Shown: one piece after another, positions 52,419-60,929 of the stretch | Layout of the letters: each line of letters begins with the position of its first letter | Numbering within the stretch: the stretch's first letter is position 1 | Assembly (NCBI RefSeq): GCF_002890895.1 | Contig: NZ_POUL01000007.1 | Location: 62,001-126,000 of the forward strand | Source of the DNA: Stutzerimonas stutzeri | GTDB lineage: Bacteria; Pseudomonadota; Gammaproteobacteria; Pseudomonadales; Pseudomonadaceae | Reading direction: 5' to 3' | Length of the DNA: 64,000 nt | Notes under the pieces: generated by a model | Databases searched by the model: none | The model's input: the letters and a program-made list of their open reading frames with translations, nothing else | What the model was told of the DNA's origin: nothing | Program-made: the position numbers and the translations under genes

Positions 52419-53366
52419 ATGACCACGGAAACTGCCCAGGACCGCGCGCTGCTGCACCTGGCTCAGGCGCTGCGCGAGCGCGGTTACCACTTCATCACCC
52501 CCACGCCACTGACCCATGAACGGGTCAATGCTCGGGTGGAAAATCAGTTGGCGAACGACCTGGAAGGCGTGTTTGGCTGGAGCCGACCCTTCCAGCATGA
52601 GCTGCTGCCACCTGCCATCTTCAGCCTGATGGATCAGGCCGGCGTGCTTGCACCCTGTGATTCCCGTTGGCGCAGCCGCGTGCGAATGTCGAGCCTCGAC
52701 GGCCAGCTGTTCGTGCACTCGGCCTACCCCACCGACGCAGCGGACGCGGTGTTCTTCGGTCCCGATACCTATCGGTTCGCCAATGCGATCCTGGCCCACC
52801 TGAACAACCACAAAGGGCAGATCGGGCGCGCGGTGGACATCGGTTGCGGCTCGGGCGCCGGGGCGATTCTCACGGCCCTGGCGCGGCCCCAGGCAGAAGT
52901 CCTGGCGGTCGACATCAACCCGGCCGCGCTGCGCATGACCCGCACCAACGCGGCACTCGCCGGGGCCGACAACCTCAAGGCACGCCACAGCGATCTGCTC
53001 AATGACATCGAGGGCGAATTCGACCTCATCCTGGCCAATCCACCTTATCTGGTCGATCCGGACGAGCGCGCCTATCGCCACGGTGGTGGACCCCTGGGCG
53101 CCGGACTGTCCCTGGCGATTTTCGACGGTGCGCTGCAGCGCCTCGCGCCATGCGGCACCTTGCTGCTCTATACCGGTGTGGCGATGAAGGGCAATCAGGA
53201 CCCGTTCCGCCGCGAGATCGAGCAACGCCTCGAAGGCCATGGGCTGGAATGGCGATACCGCGAAGTCGACCCCGACGTCTTCGGTGAGGAGCTGCTCGAC
53301 GGCGCCTATACCGAGTGCGACCGCATCGCTGCGGTGGTGCTGGAAGTGACCCGTTCGGCTGCTTGA
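52419..53366 (+). CDS. Class I SAM-dependent methyltransferase with NPPY motif
   Basis: This 315-aa methyltransferase has the SAM-binding loop VDIGCGSGAGA, an acidic strand end VLAVDIN and LILANPPYLVD. NPPY indicates methylation of a planar nitrogen (Gln, adenine or guanine), as in HemK/PrmC, RsmC or TrmN6 relatives. The N-terminal ~130 residues are an extra domain. It is the second gene of a pair with the HDO-like gene; the substrate is unknown. Confidence 0.83.
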   Translation: MTTETAQDRALLHLAQALRERGYHFITPTPLTHERVNARVENQLANDLEGVFGWSRPFQHELLPPAIFSLMDQAGVLAPCDSRWRSRVRMSSLDGQLFVHSAYPTDAADAVFFGPDTYRFANAILAHLNNHKGQIGRAVDIGCGSGAGAILTALARPQAEVLAVDINPAALRMTRTNAALAGADNLKARHSDLLNDIEGEFDLILANPPYLVDPDERAYRHGGGPLGAGLSLAIFDGALQRLAPCGTLLLYTGVAMKGNQDPFRREIEQRLEGHGLEWRYREVDPDVFGEELLDGAYTECDRIAAVVLEVTRSAA

Positions 53367-53411
53367 AGCGGCCTGCGGCACCTGAACCGACACCGCGCGG
53401 AAAACGCTTGG

Positions 53412-53426
53412 CGGTTTCCACCCTAC
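53412..53426. repeat. Half copy of the GTAGGGTGG repeat
   Basis: CGGTTTCCACCCTAC lies in the convergent gap after the methyltransferase gene and matches the right arm of the unit at 42713-42818. Confidence 0.55.
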
Positions 53427-54355
53427 ACAGGCAGCAGCACAAGGCAGGCCGATAGGGTGATCAGCGAGCCGAGCGTCGATAGCAGCACCACACGCGACAC
53501 CCGCGACGCTTCGCGCCCATAGAATTCGGCGAGCATGTAAGGCCCGGTGCCGGTGGGCAACGCACTGAGCAACAGCGCCGAATAGGCCCATAGGGTCGGC
53601 AGCTCGAAGACCTGAAAAGCCAGGAACCAGGTGACCAGCGGCTGTACCACCAGCTTCAACGTGACCAGCGGCCATACCCCGCTGACCTTGCCGCCGGGCT
53701 GCGGCTGCGCGAGGAACAATCCCAGCGAAACCAGCGCACAGGGCGCCGCCGCCGCACCCAGCAACTTCAGCAGTGTTGCCACCGGCACCGGCAGGGCCAA
53801 CCCGCTTGCCGCCCATAACCCACCCAGCATCGGCGCCACCACCAGCGGGTTACGCAGCAGTGCAACGCTGACCTTGCGCAGCGTTCGGCTGAAGCCCTGC
53901 CCGGCGTGCAACCCGGTCTCCACGCATGCCAGAGCAATGGCAAACAGCACGCATACCACAATGATCGAGGCGACCATGGCCGGCTGCAGCGCCTCGTCAC
54001 CCAGCACCAGCATGCACAGCGGAATGCCGATGTAGCCAGTGTTCGCATAGGACGCCCCAAGCGCATCGAGACTGGCATCGGCCAGCGGCTGCTTTTGCAA
54101 CAGTCGATAACCGAGCGTAAAGCCGAATACGCCCAGGCAGCCCACCGAGAACGCCGTGATAAAGCCCGGCTGCCAGAGCTGTTCCCAGGTGGAATTGGCG
54201 ACCACGCTGAACAGCAGCGCCGGCAACCCCAGCCAGACCACGAAACGATTGAGTTCGGAGGCGCCCGTCGGCCCCATGCGGCCAGTGCGACGGCAGATAA
54301 AACCGAGGAAGATCAGCGCAAAAACCGGCAGGACGACGTTAACGACGGCGGACAT
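53423..54355 (-). CDS. AEC-family transporter (auxin efflux carrier-like permease)
   Basis: This 310-aa permease has ten hydrophobic segments (VVNVVLPVFALIFLGFICRR; RLLRNPLVVAPMLGGLWAAS-like region). AEC members export organic anions such as malate or malonate. It is a single gene; its 3' end slightly overlaps the half-repeat at 53412. Substrate unknown. Confidence 0.9.
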   Translation of the reverse strand: MSAVVNVVLPVFALIFLGFICRRTGRMGPTGASELNRFVVWLGLPALLFSVVANSTWEQLWQPGFITAFSVGCLGVFGFTLGYRLLQKQPLADASLDALGASYANTGYIGIPLCMLVLGDEALQPAMVASIIVVCVLFAIALACVETGLHAGQGFSRTLRKVSVALLRNPLVVAPMLGGLWAASGLALPVPVATLLKLLGAAAAPCALVSLGLFLAQPQPGGKVSGVWPLVTLKLVVQPLVTWFLAFQVFELPTLWAYSALLLSALPTGTGPYMLAEFYGREASRVSRVVLLSTLGSLITLSACLVLLPV

Positions 54356-54562
54356 GGACTCTCATCGGGTGGTGACCGCCGGAGTGTGGGGGTATAGGGC
54401 GGGGTAGCAGACCTTAGCAAAAAATGGCTTACCGCATGACTAGAGGCGGATCGCTACACGACAGGCGAAGAGGCATCGGCTGAACGTTTCGCTTAATGGC
54501 GATGAGCGAAAACGTCCAACCCACACCCGACCTCGCCCAGTTGACGACAGCCTAGCCCCGAT

Positions 54563-55087
54563 CTAATGCAACAACGTCGACACCGGATACCCGTTCGGCT
54601 CTGCACGACCGGCCGCAAACTCTGCTTCGACACGGCCGCGCATGGCATCGGCGCCCTGCGGGAAGCCGCTGCGGTCGCTGTAATCCCACTCAGTGACCAG
54701 CTGACTTTCGCTTGCCAGTGCTTTGGCACAGGAAATATCCAGCGCGGTAATGCCAGCCACAGCGCCAGCGGCGATGGCCGCGTTGACCTGTTCGGTACCG
54801 TTTTCGATGCTCAAGCCAAGGCCGACAAGATCCAGTGCATCGCCGCCGATGCGGCCATAGATCCACGGCTTGGGATCGTCAGTCAGCAACAGGCCGACGC
54901 CGGTGGCGATTTCCCGCGCACCGCAGGCGCGAATCAGGCCCTCGTTGTCGGGCACGCCGAGAAAACGGGCCAGCTTGCCCGGCATCAGTACTTCGGCCAG
55001 ACCCAGCCCGATGCTGAACCAGCCGAGGCCACGCGCCAGCGTACGGGCGGAGTGGTTGGTACGGGTAACACGATGGGGAACACTCAT
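54563..55087 (-). CDS. Membrane-associated protein resembling the N-terminal part of cyclase/dehydrase-type proteins
   Basis: This 174-aa protein has GLGWFSIGLGLAEVLMPGKL and GAREIATGVGLLLTDDPKPW, a pattern of small membrane domains seen beside or fused to SRPBCC (cyclase/dehydrase) proteins in pseudomonads. Two or three hydrophobic segments are likely (~20-40, 60-80, 100-120). Function unknown. It is behind the alcohol dehydrogenase gene on the same strand but separated from it by an inverted repeat. Confidence 0.7.
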   Translation of the reverse strand: MSVPHRVTRTNHSARTLARGLGWFSIGLGLAEVLMPGKLARFLGVPDNEGLIRACGAREIATGVGLLLTDDPKPWIYGRIGGDALDLVGLGLSIENGTEQVNAAIAAGAVAGITALDISCAKALASESQLVTEWDYSDRSGFPQGADAMRGRVEAEFAAGRAEPNGYPVSTLLH

Positions 55088-55138
55088 GAAAATTCCTCCT
55101 CAGTAGCCGCCTCAGATTGCGAGCACGGCACTCTCGGG

Positions 55139-55205
55139 CCCTGTGAAAACGCCGCGAGCGATGACTAGGCAAGGCGAGAGGCCGAGCGCAGCCGTTTTCA
55201 CAGGG
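55139..55205. repeat. Inverted repeat CCCTGTGAAAAC / GTTTTCACAGGG
   Basis: A 12-bp perfect inverted repeat (55139-55150 and 55194-55205) encloses a GC-rich 43-nt spacer between the dehydrogenase and the following gene. It may act as a terminator for the dehydrogenase or be a small mobile repeat. Confidence 0.6.
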
Positions 55206-55211
55206 TCTGGC

Positions 55212-56384
55212 TCAGGGTTTGAGAACGACCTTGATGCAGCCGTCATGCTTGTCGCGGAAGGTCTTGTACATCTCCGGACCCTGCTCGAGGCTGACGCTGT
55301 GTGTAATGACGAACGAGGGGTCGATCTGGCCTTCCTGAATGCGCTTGAGCAGATCATCGGTCCAGCGGTTGACGTGGGTCTGCCCCATGCGGAAGGTCAG
55401 GCCCTTGTTCATCGCCGCGCCAAAGGGGATCTTGTCGATCAGGCCGCCGTAGACGCCAGGAATGGAGAGAATGCCGGCCGGGCGGCAGACATAGATCATT
55501 TCGCGCAGCACGTGCGGCCGGTCACTCTCCATCATCAGCGCCTGCTTGGCGCGGTCGTACATGGAGTCGATGGAGCGCGCGGCGTGTGCCTCCATGCCCA
55601 CCGAATCGATGCATTTCTCCGGCCCCTTGCCGCGGGTCAGCTCCTTGAGCCGCTCGAGCACGCTTTCTTCGTCGAAATTGATGGTGATGGCGCCACCGGC
55701 ACGGGCCATCGACAGCCGCTCGGGCACGTTGTCGATGCTGATGACCTGTTCGGCGCCCATCATGATCGCGCTGCGGATGGCGAACTGGCCGACCGGCCCG
55801 GCGCCCCAGACGGCCACGGTGTCGGTGGGCTGAATGTCACACTGAGCCGCAGCCTGCCAGCCAGTGGGCAGGATGTCGCCGAGGAATAGCACCTGCTCGT
55901 CGGTCATGCCATCGGGCACCACGACGGGGCCGACATCGGCATAGGGTACGCGGACGAATTCGGCCTGGCCGCCGGCATAGCCACCGGTGAGGTGGGTGTA
56001 TCCGTACAGCCCCGCGGTGGTATGGCCGAACACCTTGTCGGCCACGTCCTTGTTGCGGTTGGTGCGCTCGCACACCGAGAAATTGCCGCGCCGGCACTGG
56101 TCGCACTCGCCACAGACGATGGTGAAGGGCACTACCACGCGGTCGCCGACCTTGAGCTTCTTGTTCGCCGAGCCAACCTCCATCACCTCGCCCATGAACT
56201 CGTGACCCATGATGTCGCCGTGCTGCATGCCGGGCATGAAACCGTCATACAGGTGCAAGTCGGAGCCGCAAATGGCACAGGACGACACCTTGATGATGGC
56301 GTCGCGGGGGTCTTCAATCGACGGGTCGGGTACGTGGTTGTCGCAGCGAATATCGTGCTTGCCGTGCCAGCGAAGGGCTCTCAT
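55212..56384 (-). CDS. Zinc-dependent alcohol/formaldehyde dehydrogenase family protein
   Basis: This 390-aa medium-chain dehydrogenase has catalytic zinc site elements [13 protein letters not shown] and GHEFMGEV, the structural zinc cluster [15 protein letters not shown], and the NAD(P) fold [12 protein letters not shown]. It fits the glutathione-independent formaldehyde dehydrogenase-like group. AGGAG precedes the ATG at 56384; the longer frame is rejected. The actual alcohol is unknown. Confidence 0.92.
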   Translation of the reverse strand: MRALRWHGKHDIRCDNHVPDPSIEDPRDAIIKVSSCAICGSDLHLYDGFMPGMQHGDIMGHEFMGEVMEVGSANKKLKVGDRVVVPFTIVCGECDQCRRGNFSVCERTNRNKDVADKVFGHTTAGLYGYTHLTGGYAGGQAEFVRVPYADVGPVVVPDGMTDEQVLFLGDILPTGWQAAAQCDIQPTDTVAVWGAGPVGQFAIRSAIMMGAEQVISIDNVPERLSMARAGGAITINFDEESVLERLKELTRGKGPEKCIDSVGMEAHAARSIDSMYDRAKQALMMESDRPHVLREMIYVCRPAGILSIPGVYGGLIDKIPFGAAMNKGLTFRMGQTHVNRWTDDLLKRIQEGQIDPSFVITHSVSLEQGPEMYKTFRDKHDGCIKVVLKP

Positions 56385-56825
56385 TGGAAAAATCTCCTGC
56401 TTCGGTGTTCGAAAACGCCGCCGTGGTGGTTCTTCCTGATGATTTCGCCGCGATGCGGCAGCTGCTCCTGACCCGACTGCTGCCATGCGGCAGGGTATAC
56501 GGCGTGCGTGCTATCAGATTTTTAGTAAGCACGATGGCGGCAGAGTTGCGGCAGATGACAACGAACCGGGCGAATCGCCGACGGACTGTCATGCGCGGTT
56601 CTGAGCCAAAGACGACGTCGAGGCCGTTTTGTTGCGCCGGGTTGAGGCTGATTCGCCGACCGTCGCCCCGCCGCCTTTGCCCTTGCCGAGAGCGAGCTGC
56701 CTCCTACTGAAAACATGAACGACGCCTCTGGCTGTTGTAGGAGCGAGCTTGCTCGCGAACCAAGGTGAATGACGCCGCTCGGCGCGGGCTTATCGCCGCG
56801 CCACCACGCCCAGTGCTGCTATCGA
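56385..56825. other. Gap between the epimerase and dehydrogenase genes, with a REP unit
   Basis: This gap of 441 nt holds the dehydrogenase promoter near 56385-56550 and a REP unit at 56736-56759, with a degenerate partner near 56685-56706. A plus-strand frame (56384-56710) encodes a Cys/Arg-rich product without family features and is not called. Confidence 0.5.
56736..56759 (+). repeat. REP element
   Basis: TGTAGGAGCGAGCTTGCTCG plus CGAA, the same unit as at 5860 and 47692. Confidence 0.78.
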
Positions 56826-57686
56826 TCAGCCCTTGCCGGGGCGAATGGAGGCGTAGCCGTTGCGATAGCTGGAATATTGCGGCACCCACCCAAGCGCACG
56901 GGCGCGGGCGTTACTGCACCGTTTGCTGCCGGCGCGACGGGTCATCGTCTGTTCGGACCATTGGGTGACACCCAGCCGCTCGCGCAACCAGTCGACCACT
57001 TCGTGAAGGGGAGCCGGGTCGTCATCCACGCCGAGGTAGCAATCCTCCAGATCGCCACCGGCCAGATCGGTCTGCAGCAGACAGGCGAGCAATGCGGCCG
57101 CATCGTCACGATGAATGCGGTTGCTGTATTGCGGCGGATCGCGCTCGACCCGCAGACCCGAGCGCACCTGGTTCTGCATCCACGGCCGCACCGGGTCATA
57201 CAGCCCGGCCATGCGCACCCGCGTCGCCGGATAGCCGCATTCCAGCGCCAGCTGTTCCGCTTCAAGCATGACCTGGCCGGTGTAACCGGTGGGCTCGGTG
57301 GCCGAAGTCTCATCGATCCACTCGCCCCCGTTCTGCGCATAGACACCGGTGCTGGAAACAAAGAAAACGCGCTTCGGTCGCTGGCCACGCTGCTCCAGCC
57401 AGCCAAGCGCATGGCGCAGGCCCTCGACGTAGGCCTGCCGATAACCGGGCTCGTCGTGCTGGTTGGCCGAGGCGGCATAAACAAGATAGTCCAGCTTACC
57501 GTTGGGCCAGCCACGCGGCACCTCGCTCGAGGCGAGGTCACCACGGACCGGCAGGATCGGTACCGGCAGGCTCGCCGCCTGACGACGCAGACCGTACACC
57601 GTCCAGCCCGCGCGGCTCAGCTGCAGGCCGAGGCGAATACCGACATCGCCGCAGCCGGCGATCATTACAGAGGGTCGAGTTGCCAT
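56826..57686 (-). CDS. NAD(P)-binding epimerase/dehydratase-like protein (extended SDR)
   Basis: This 286-aa protein has the nucleotide-binding start VMIAGCGDVGIRLG, and the SDR-type VFFVSSTGVYAQNG followed by a Tyr-containing stretch (TGYTGQVMLEAEQLAL). It resembles YeeZ-like extended SDRs whose substrate is unknown. The start MATRPSV at 57686 has GGAGC upstream and is preferred to the frame start at 57716. Confidence 0.83.
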   Translation of the reverse strand: MATRPSVMIAGCGDVGIRLGLQLSRAGWTVYGLRRQAASLPVPILPVRGDLASSEVPRGWPNGKLDYLVYAASANQHDEPGYRQAYVEGLRHALGWLEQRGQRPKRVFFVSSTGVYAQNGGEWIDETSATEPTGYTGQVMLEAEQLALECGYPATRVRMAGLYDPVRPWMQNQVRSGLRVERDPPQYSNRIHRDDAAALLACLLQTDLAGGDLEDCYLGVDDDPAPLHEVVDWLRERLGVTQWSEQTMTRRAGSKRCSNARARALGWVPQYSSYRNGYASIRPGKG

Positions 57687-57853
57687 GGCGGTTGCTCCAT
57701 AACCGATGCGGACCATCGATTCGGCCCGCCTTTCATGAGTGTACTGCTGTCAGCAGGATTCACGCTGATCACTTAATAAGGGAACGGCTGCTGGCCAGTT
57801 GGTTCGAACACGAGCAAAGGCTATGCTAGCCCGCACTCTGATGGAATAACCCT

Positions 57854-58774
57854 ATGACTCTGACCGAACTGCGCTACATCGTCACGCTCGCCCAGGAATC
57901 CCACTTCGGCCGTGCTGCCGAACGTTGCCACGTCAGCCAGCCCACCTTGTCGGTGGGCGTGAAGAAGCTCGAAGACGAGCTTGGCGTCCTGATTTTCGAG
58001 CGGACCAAAAGCGCGGTTAGGCTGACGCCAGTTGGCGAAGGCATCGTCACCCAGGCGCAGAAGGTGCTGGAGCAGGCGCAGAGCATTCGCGAGCTGGCTC
58101 AGGCCGGCAAGAATCAGTTGGCCGCGCCGCTCAAGGTCGGCGCCATCTATACCGTCGGCCCTTACATGTTCCCGCACCTGATCCCGCAGCTGCACCGCGT
58201 GGCGCCGGACATGCCCCTGTACATCGAAGAGAACTTCACCCATATCCTGCGCGACAAGCTACGCACCGGCGAGCTGGACGCGATCATCATCGCGCTGCCG
58301 TTCCAGGAAGCTGATGTGCTGACCCTGCCGCTGTATGACGAGCCCTTCTATGTGCTGATGCCTGCCGGGCATCCGTGGACGAAGAAGGAAACCATCGACA
58401 GCGAGATGCTCAACGACAAGAGCCTGCTGCTGCTGGGTGAAGGTCATTGCTTCCGCGATCAGGTGCTCGAAGCCTGCCCGACCACGCGCAAGGGCGAGGC
58501 ACCGAGCCACACCACGGTGGAATCCTCGTCGCTGGAAACCATCCGCCACATGGTCGCCTCCGGGCTGGGCGTGTCGATCCTGCCCTTGTCGGCGGTCGAC
58601 AGCCACCACTACTCCCCTGGCGTGCTGGACATCCGTCCGCTGACGCCGCCGGTGCCGTTCCGCACGGTGGCCATCGCCTGGCGCGCCAGCTTCCCCCGCC
58701 CACGGGCGATTGAGGTGCTGGCCGATTCGATCCGTCTGTGCTCGGTGGCGAAACCGCCTGCCGACAAAGCCTGA
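57854..58774 (+). CDS. oxyR: Hydrogen-peroxide sensor and LysR-type regulator OxyR
   Basis: This 306-aa LysR regulator has an N-terminal winged helix (MTLTELRYIVTLAQESHFGR; CHVSQPTLSVGVKKLEDELG) and the redox pair Cys199 and Cys208 in GEGHCFRDQVLEAC, exactly as in E. coli OxyR. Oxidation forms a disulfide and activates catalase, alkyl hydroperoxide reductase and related genes. recG starts four bases after its stop, the arrangement known in Pseudomonas. Confidence 0.97.
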   Translation: MTLTELRYIVTLAQESHFGRAAERCHVSQPTLSVGVKKLEDELGVLIFERTKSAVRLTPVGEGIVTQAQKVLEQAQSIRELAQAGKNQLAAPLKVGAIYTVGPYMFPHLIPQLHRVAPDMPLYIEENFTHILRDKLRTGELDAIIIALPFQEADVLTLPLYDEPFYVLMPAGHPWTKKETIDSEMLNDKSLLLLGEGHCFRDQVLEACPTTRKGEAPSHTTVESSSLETIRHMVASGLGVSILPLSAVDSHHYSPGVLDIRPLTPPVPFRTVAIAWRASFPRPRAIEVLADSIRLCSVAKPPADKA

Positions 58775-58778
58775 CGCG

Positions 58779-60854
58779 ATGAGCGAGCTGGCGGCAGTCC
58801 CGGTGACTGCAATCAAGGGCGTCGGCGCAGCCCTGGCCGAAAAGCTCGCCAAGGTCGGCCTGGAAACCCTGCAGGACCTGCTGTTCCACCTGCCCCTGCG
58901 CTACCAGGACCGTACCCGCATCGTGCCCATCGGCGCGCTGCGGCCCGGACAGGATGCCGTAGTCGAAGGCACCGTCACCGGCGCCGATGTGGTGATGGGC
59001 CGGCGCCGTAGTCTGCTGGTGCGCCTGCACGATGGCAGCGGCAGCCTCAGCCTGCGCTTCTACCACTTCAGCCAGGCGCAGAAGGAAGCCCTCAAGCGCG
59101 GCACCCAGGTGCGCTGTTATGGCGAGGCCCGACCAGGTGCGTCGGGGCTGGAGATCTACCATCCCGAATACCGTGCGCTCACGGACAGCGAGCCCGTAGC
59201 GGTCGAGCAGACGCTGACGCCAATCTATCCGACCACCGAAGGCCTGACCCAGCAGCGCCTGCGCCAACTCACCGCGCAGGCCCTGGCTCGGCTCGGTCCG
59301 CACAGCCTGCCCGATTGGTTACCCGAAGAGCTGACCCGTGATTACCGCCTGGCCAAACTGGACGAGGCGATTCGCTACCTGCACCGGCCCCCGCCGGATG
59401 CCGATCTGGAAGAGCTTGCCGAAGGCCGCCACTGGGCGCAGCACCGTCTGGCGTTCGAAGAGCTGCTGACGCACCAGCTTTCGATGCAACGCCTGCGCGA
59501 AAGCAGCCGCGCTCAGCACGCGCCGCCCTTGCCGGCTGCCCGCGACCTGCCGCAGCGTTACCTGCAAAACCTGGGTTTTCAACCCACCGGCGCACAGCAG
59601 CGGGTCGGTGCCGAGATCGCCTACGACCTCGCTCAGGACCAGCCCATGTTGCGCCTGGTACAGGGCGACGTCGGTGCCGGCAAGACGGTGGTAGCGGCCC
59701 TCGCCGCCTTGCAAGCGCTTGAGGCGGGCTATCAGGTCGCCTTGATGGCGCCGACGGAAATTCTCGCCGAGCAGCACTGCATCACCTTCTGCAAATGGCT
59801 CGAGCCGCTCGGCATCGAAGTCGCCTGGCTGGCCGGCAAACTCAAGGGAAAGGCCCGTGCGGCGGCGCTGGAGCGCATAGCCGCCGGTTGCCCGATGGTG
59901 GTCGGCACCCACGCGCTGTTTCAGGAGGAGGTGCAGTTTCGTCGCCTGGCGCTGGTGATCATCGACGAGCAACACCGTTTCGGCGTGCAGCAGCGGCTGG
60001 CGCTGCGGCGCAAGGGCGTCGAAGGACGGCTCTGCCCGCACCAGCTGATCATGACCGCGACGCCCATTCCGCGGACGCTGGCGATGAGCGCCTATGCCGA
60101 TCTGGACACCTCGATCTTGGACGAGCTGCCGCCCGGTCGCACGCCGGTCAATACCGTGCTGGTCGCTGACAGCCGCCGGCTGGAAGTCATCGAGCGGGTG
60201 CGCTCGGCCTGCAATGAAGGCCGCCAGGCCTATTGGGTCTGTACCCTGATCGAGGAGTCCGAGGAGCTGACCTGTCAGGCGGCGGAAACCACTTTTGAAG
60301 ACCTGTCCGCCGCGCTCGGCAATCTGAACGTCGGGCTGATCCACGGTCGCATGAAGCCGACCGAAAAAGCAGCGGTGATGGCCGAGTTCAAGGAAGGGCG
60401 CTTGCAGCTGCTGGTCGCCACCACCGTGATCGAAGTGGGCGTCGACGTGCCCAACTCAAGCCTGATGATCATCGAAAATCCCGAGCGCCTTGGACTCGCG
60501 CAACTGCATCAGCTGCGCGGGCGGGTCGGTCGTGGCAGCGCGGCCAGTCATTGCGTGCTGCTCTATCACCCGCCACTGTCGCAGATCGGCCGTGAGCGCC
60601 TCGCGATCATGCGCGAGACCTGCGACGGCTTCATCATTGCGGAAAAGGATCTGGAATTGCGCGGCCCGGGCGAAATGCTCGGCACCCGTCAGACCGGCCT
60701 GCTGCAATTCAAGGTCGCCGACCTGATGCGTGATGCCGATCTGCTGCCTGCCGTGCGCGATGCAGCGCACGCTTTGTTGGAACGCTGGCCCCAGCATGTA
60801 AGCCCCTTGCTAGAGCGCTGGCTGCGTCATGGCCAGCAATACGGTCAAGTTTAA
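58779..60854 (+). CDS. recG: ATP-dependent DNA helicase RecG
   Basis: This 691-aa helicase reverses stalled forks and processes recombination intermediates. It has an N-terminal wedge/OB domain (VTAIKGVGAALAEKLAKVGL), helicase motif I GDVGAGKTVVA, motif II IIDEQHRFGVQQR (DEQH), motif III TATPIPRTL, and motif VI region QLRGRVGRG. Length is normal. Co-transcribed with oxyR. Confidence 0.97.
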   Translation: MSELAAVPVTAIKGVGAALAEKLAKVGLETLQDLLFHLPLRYQDRTRIVPIGALRPGQDAVVEGTVTGADVVMGRRRSLLVRLHDGSGSLSLRFYHFSQAQKEALKRGTQVRCYGEARPGASGLEIYHPEYRALTDSEPVAVEQTLTPIYPTTEGLTQQRLRQLTAQALARLGPHSLPDWLPEELTRDYRLAKLDEAIRYLHRPPPDADLEELAEGRHWAQHRLAFEELLTHQLSMQRLRESSRAQHAPPLPAARDLPQRYLQNLGFQPTGAQQRVGAEIAYDLAQDQPMLRLVQGDVGAGKTVVAALAALQALEAGYQVALMAPTEILAEQHCITFCKWLEPLGIEVAWLAGKLKGKARAAALERIAAGCPMVVGTHALFQEEVQFRRLALVIIDEQHRFGVQQRLALRRKGVEGRLCPHQLIMTATPIPRTLAMSAYADLDTSILDELPPGRTPVNTVLVADSRRLEVIERVRSACNEGRQAYWVCTLIEESEELTCQAAETTFEDLSAALGNLNVGLIHGRMKPTEKAAVMAEFKEGRLQLLVATTVIEVGVDVPNSSLMIIENPERLGLAQLHQLRGRVGRGSAASHCVLLYHPPLSQIGRERLAIMRETCDGFIIAEKDLELRGPGEMLGTRQTGLLQFKVADLMRDADLLPAVRDAAHALLERWPQHVSPLLERWLRHGQQYGQV

Positions 60855-60892
60855 CGCTCGTCGGTAAACCCTAACCGCACTAAGCATGAGGC

Positions 60893-60898
60893 TATACT
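60893..60898 (+). promoter_or_regulatory. Putative -10 box before the YbaK-HDOD gene
   Basis: TATACT lies about 10 nt before the first possible ATG (60906). A transcript from here would begin near 60905, making ATG 60930 (with AGACGGA upstream) a better start. The -35 box is not evident. Confidence 0.4.
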
Positions 60899-60929
60899 GC
60901 GCCGCATGGGAATAAGACGGATCATGCTC

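Noticed and set aside
56384..56710. A 108-residue plus-strand gene upstream of the dehydrogenase
   Set aside because: Starts exactly opposite the dehydrogenase start region, is Arg/Cys-rich, and has no family feature or RBS.
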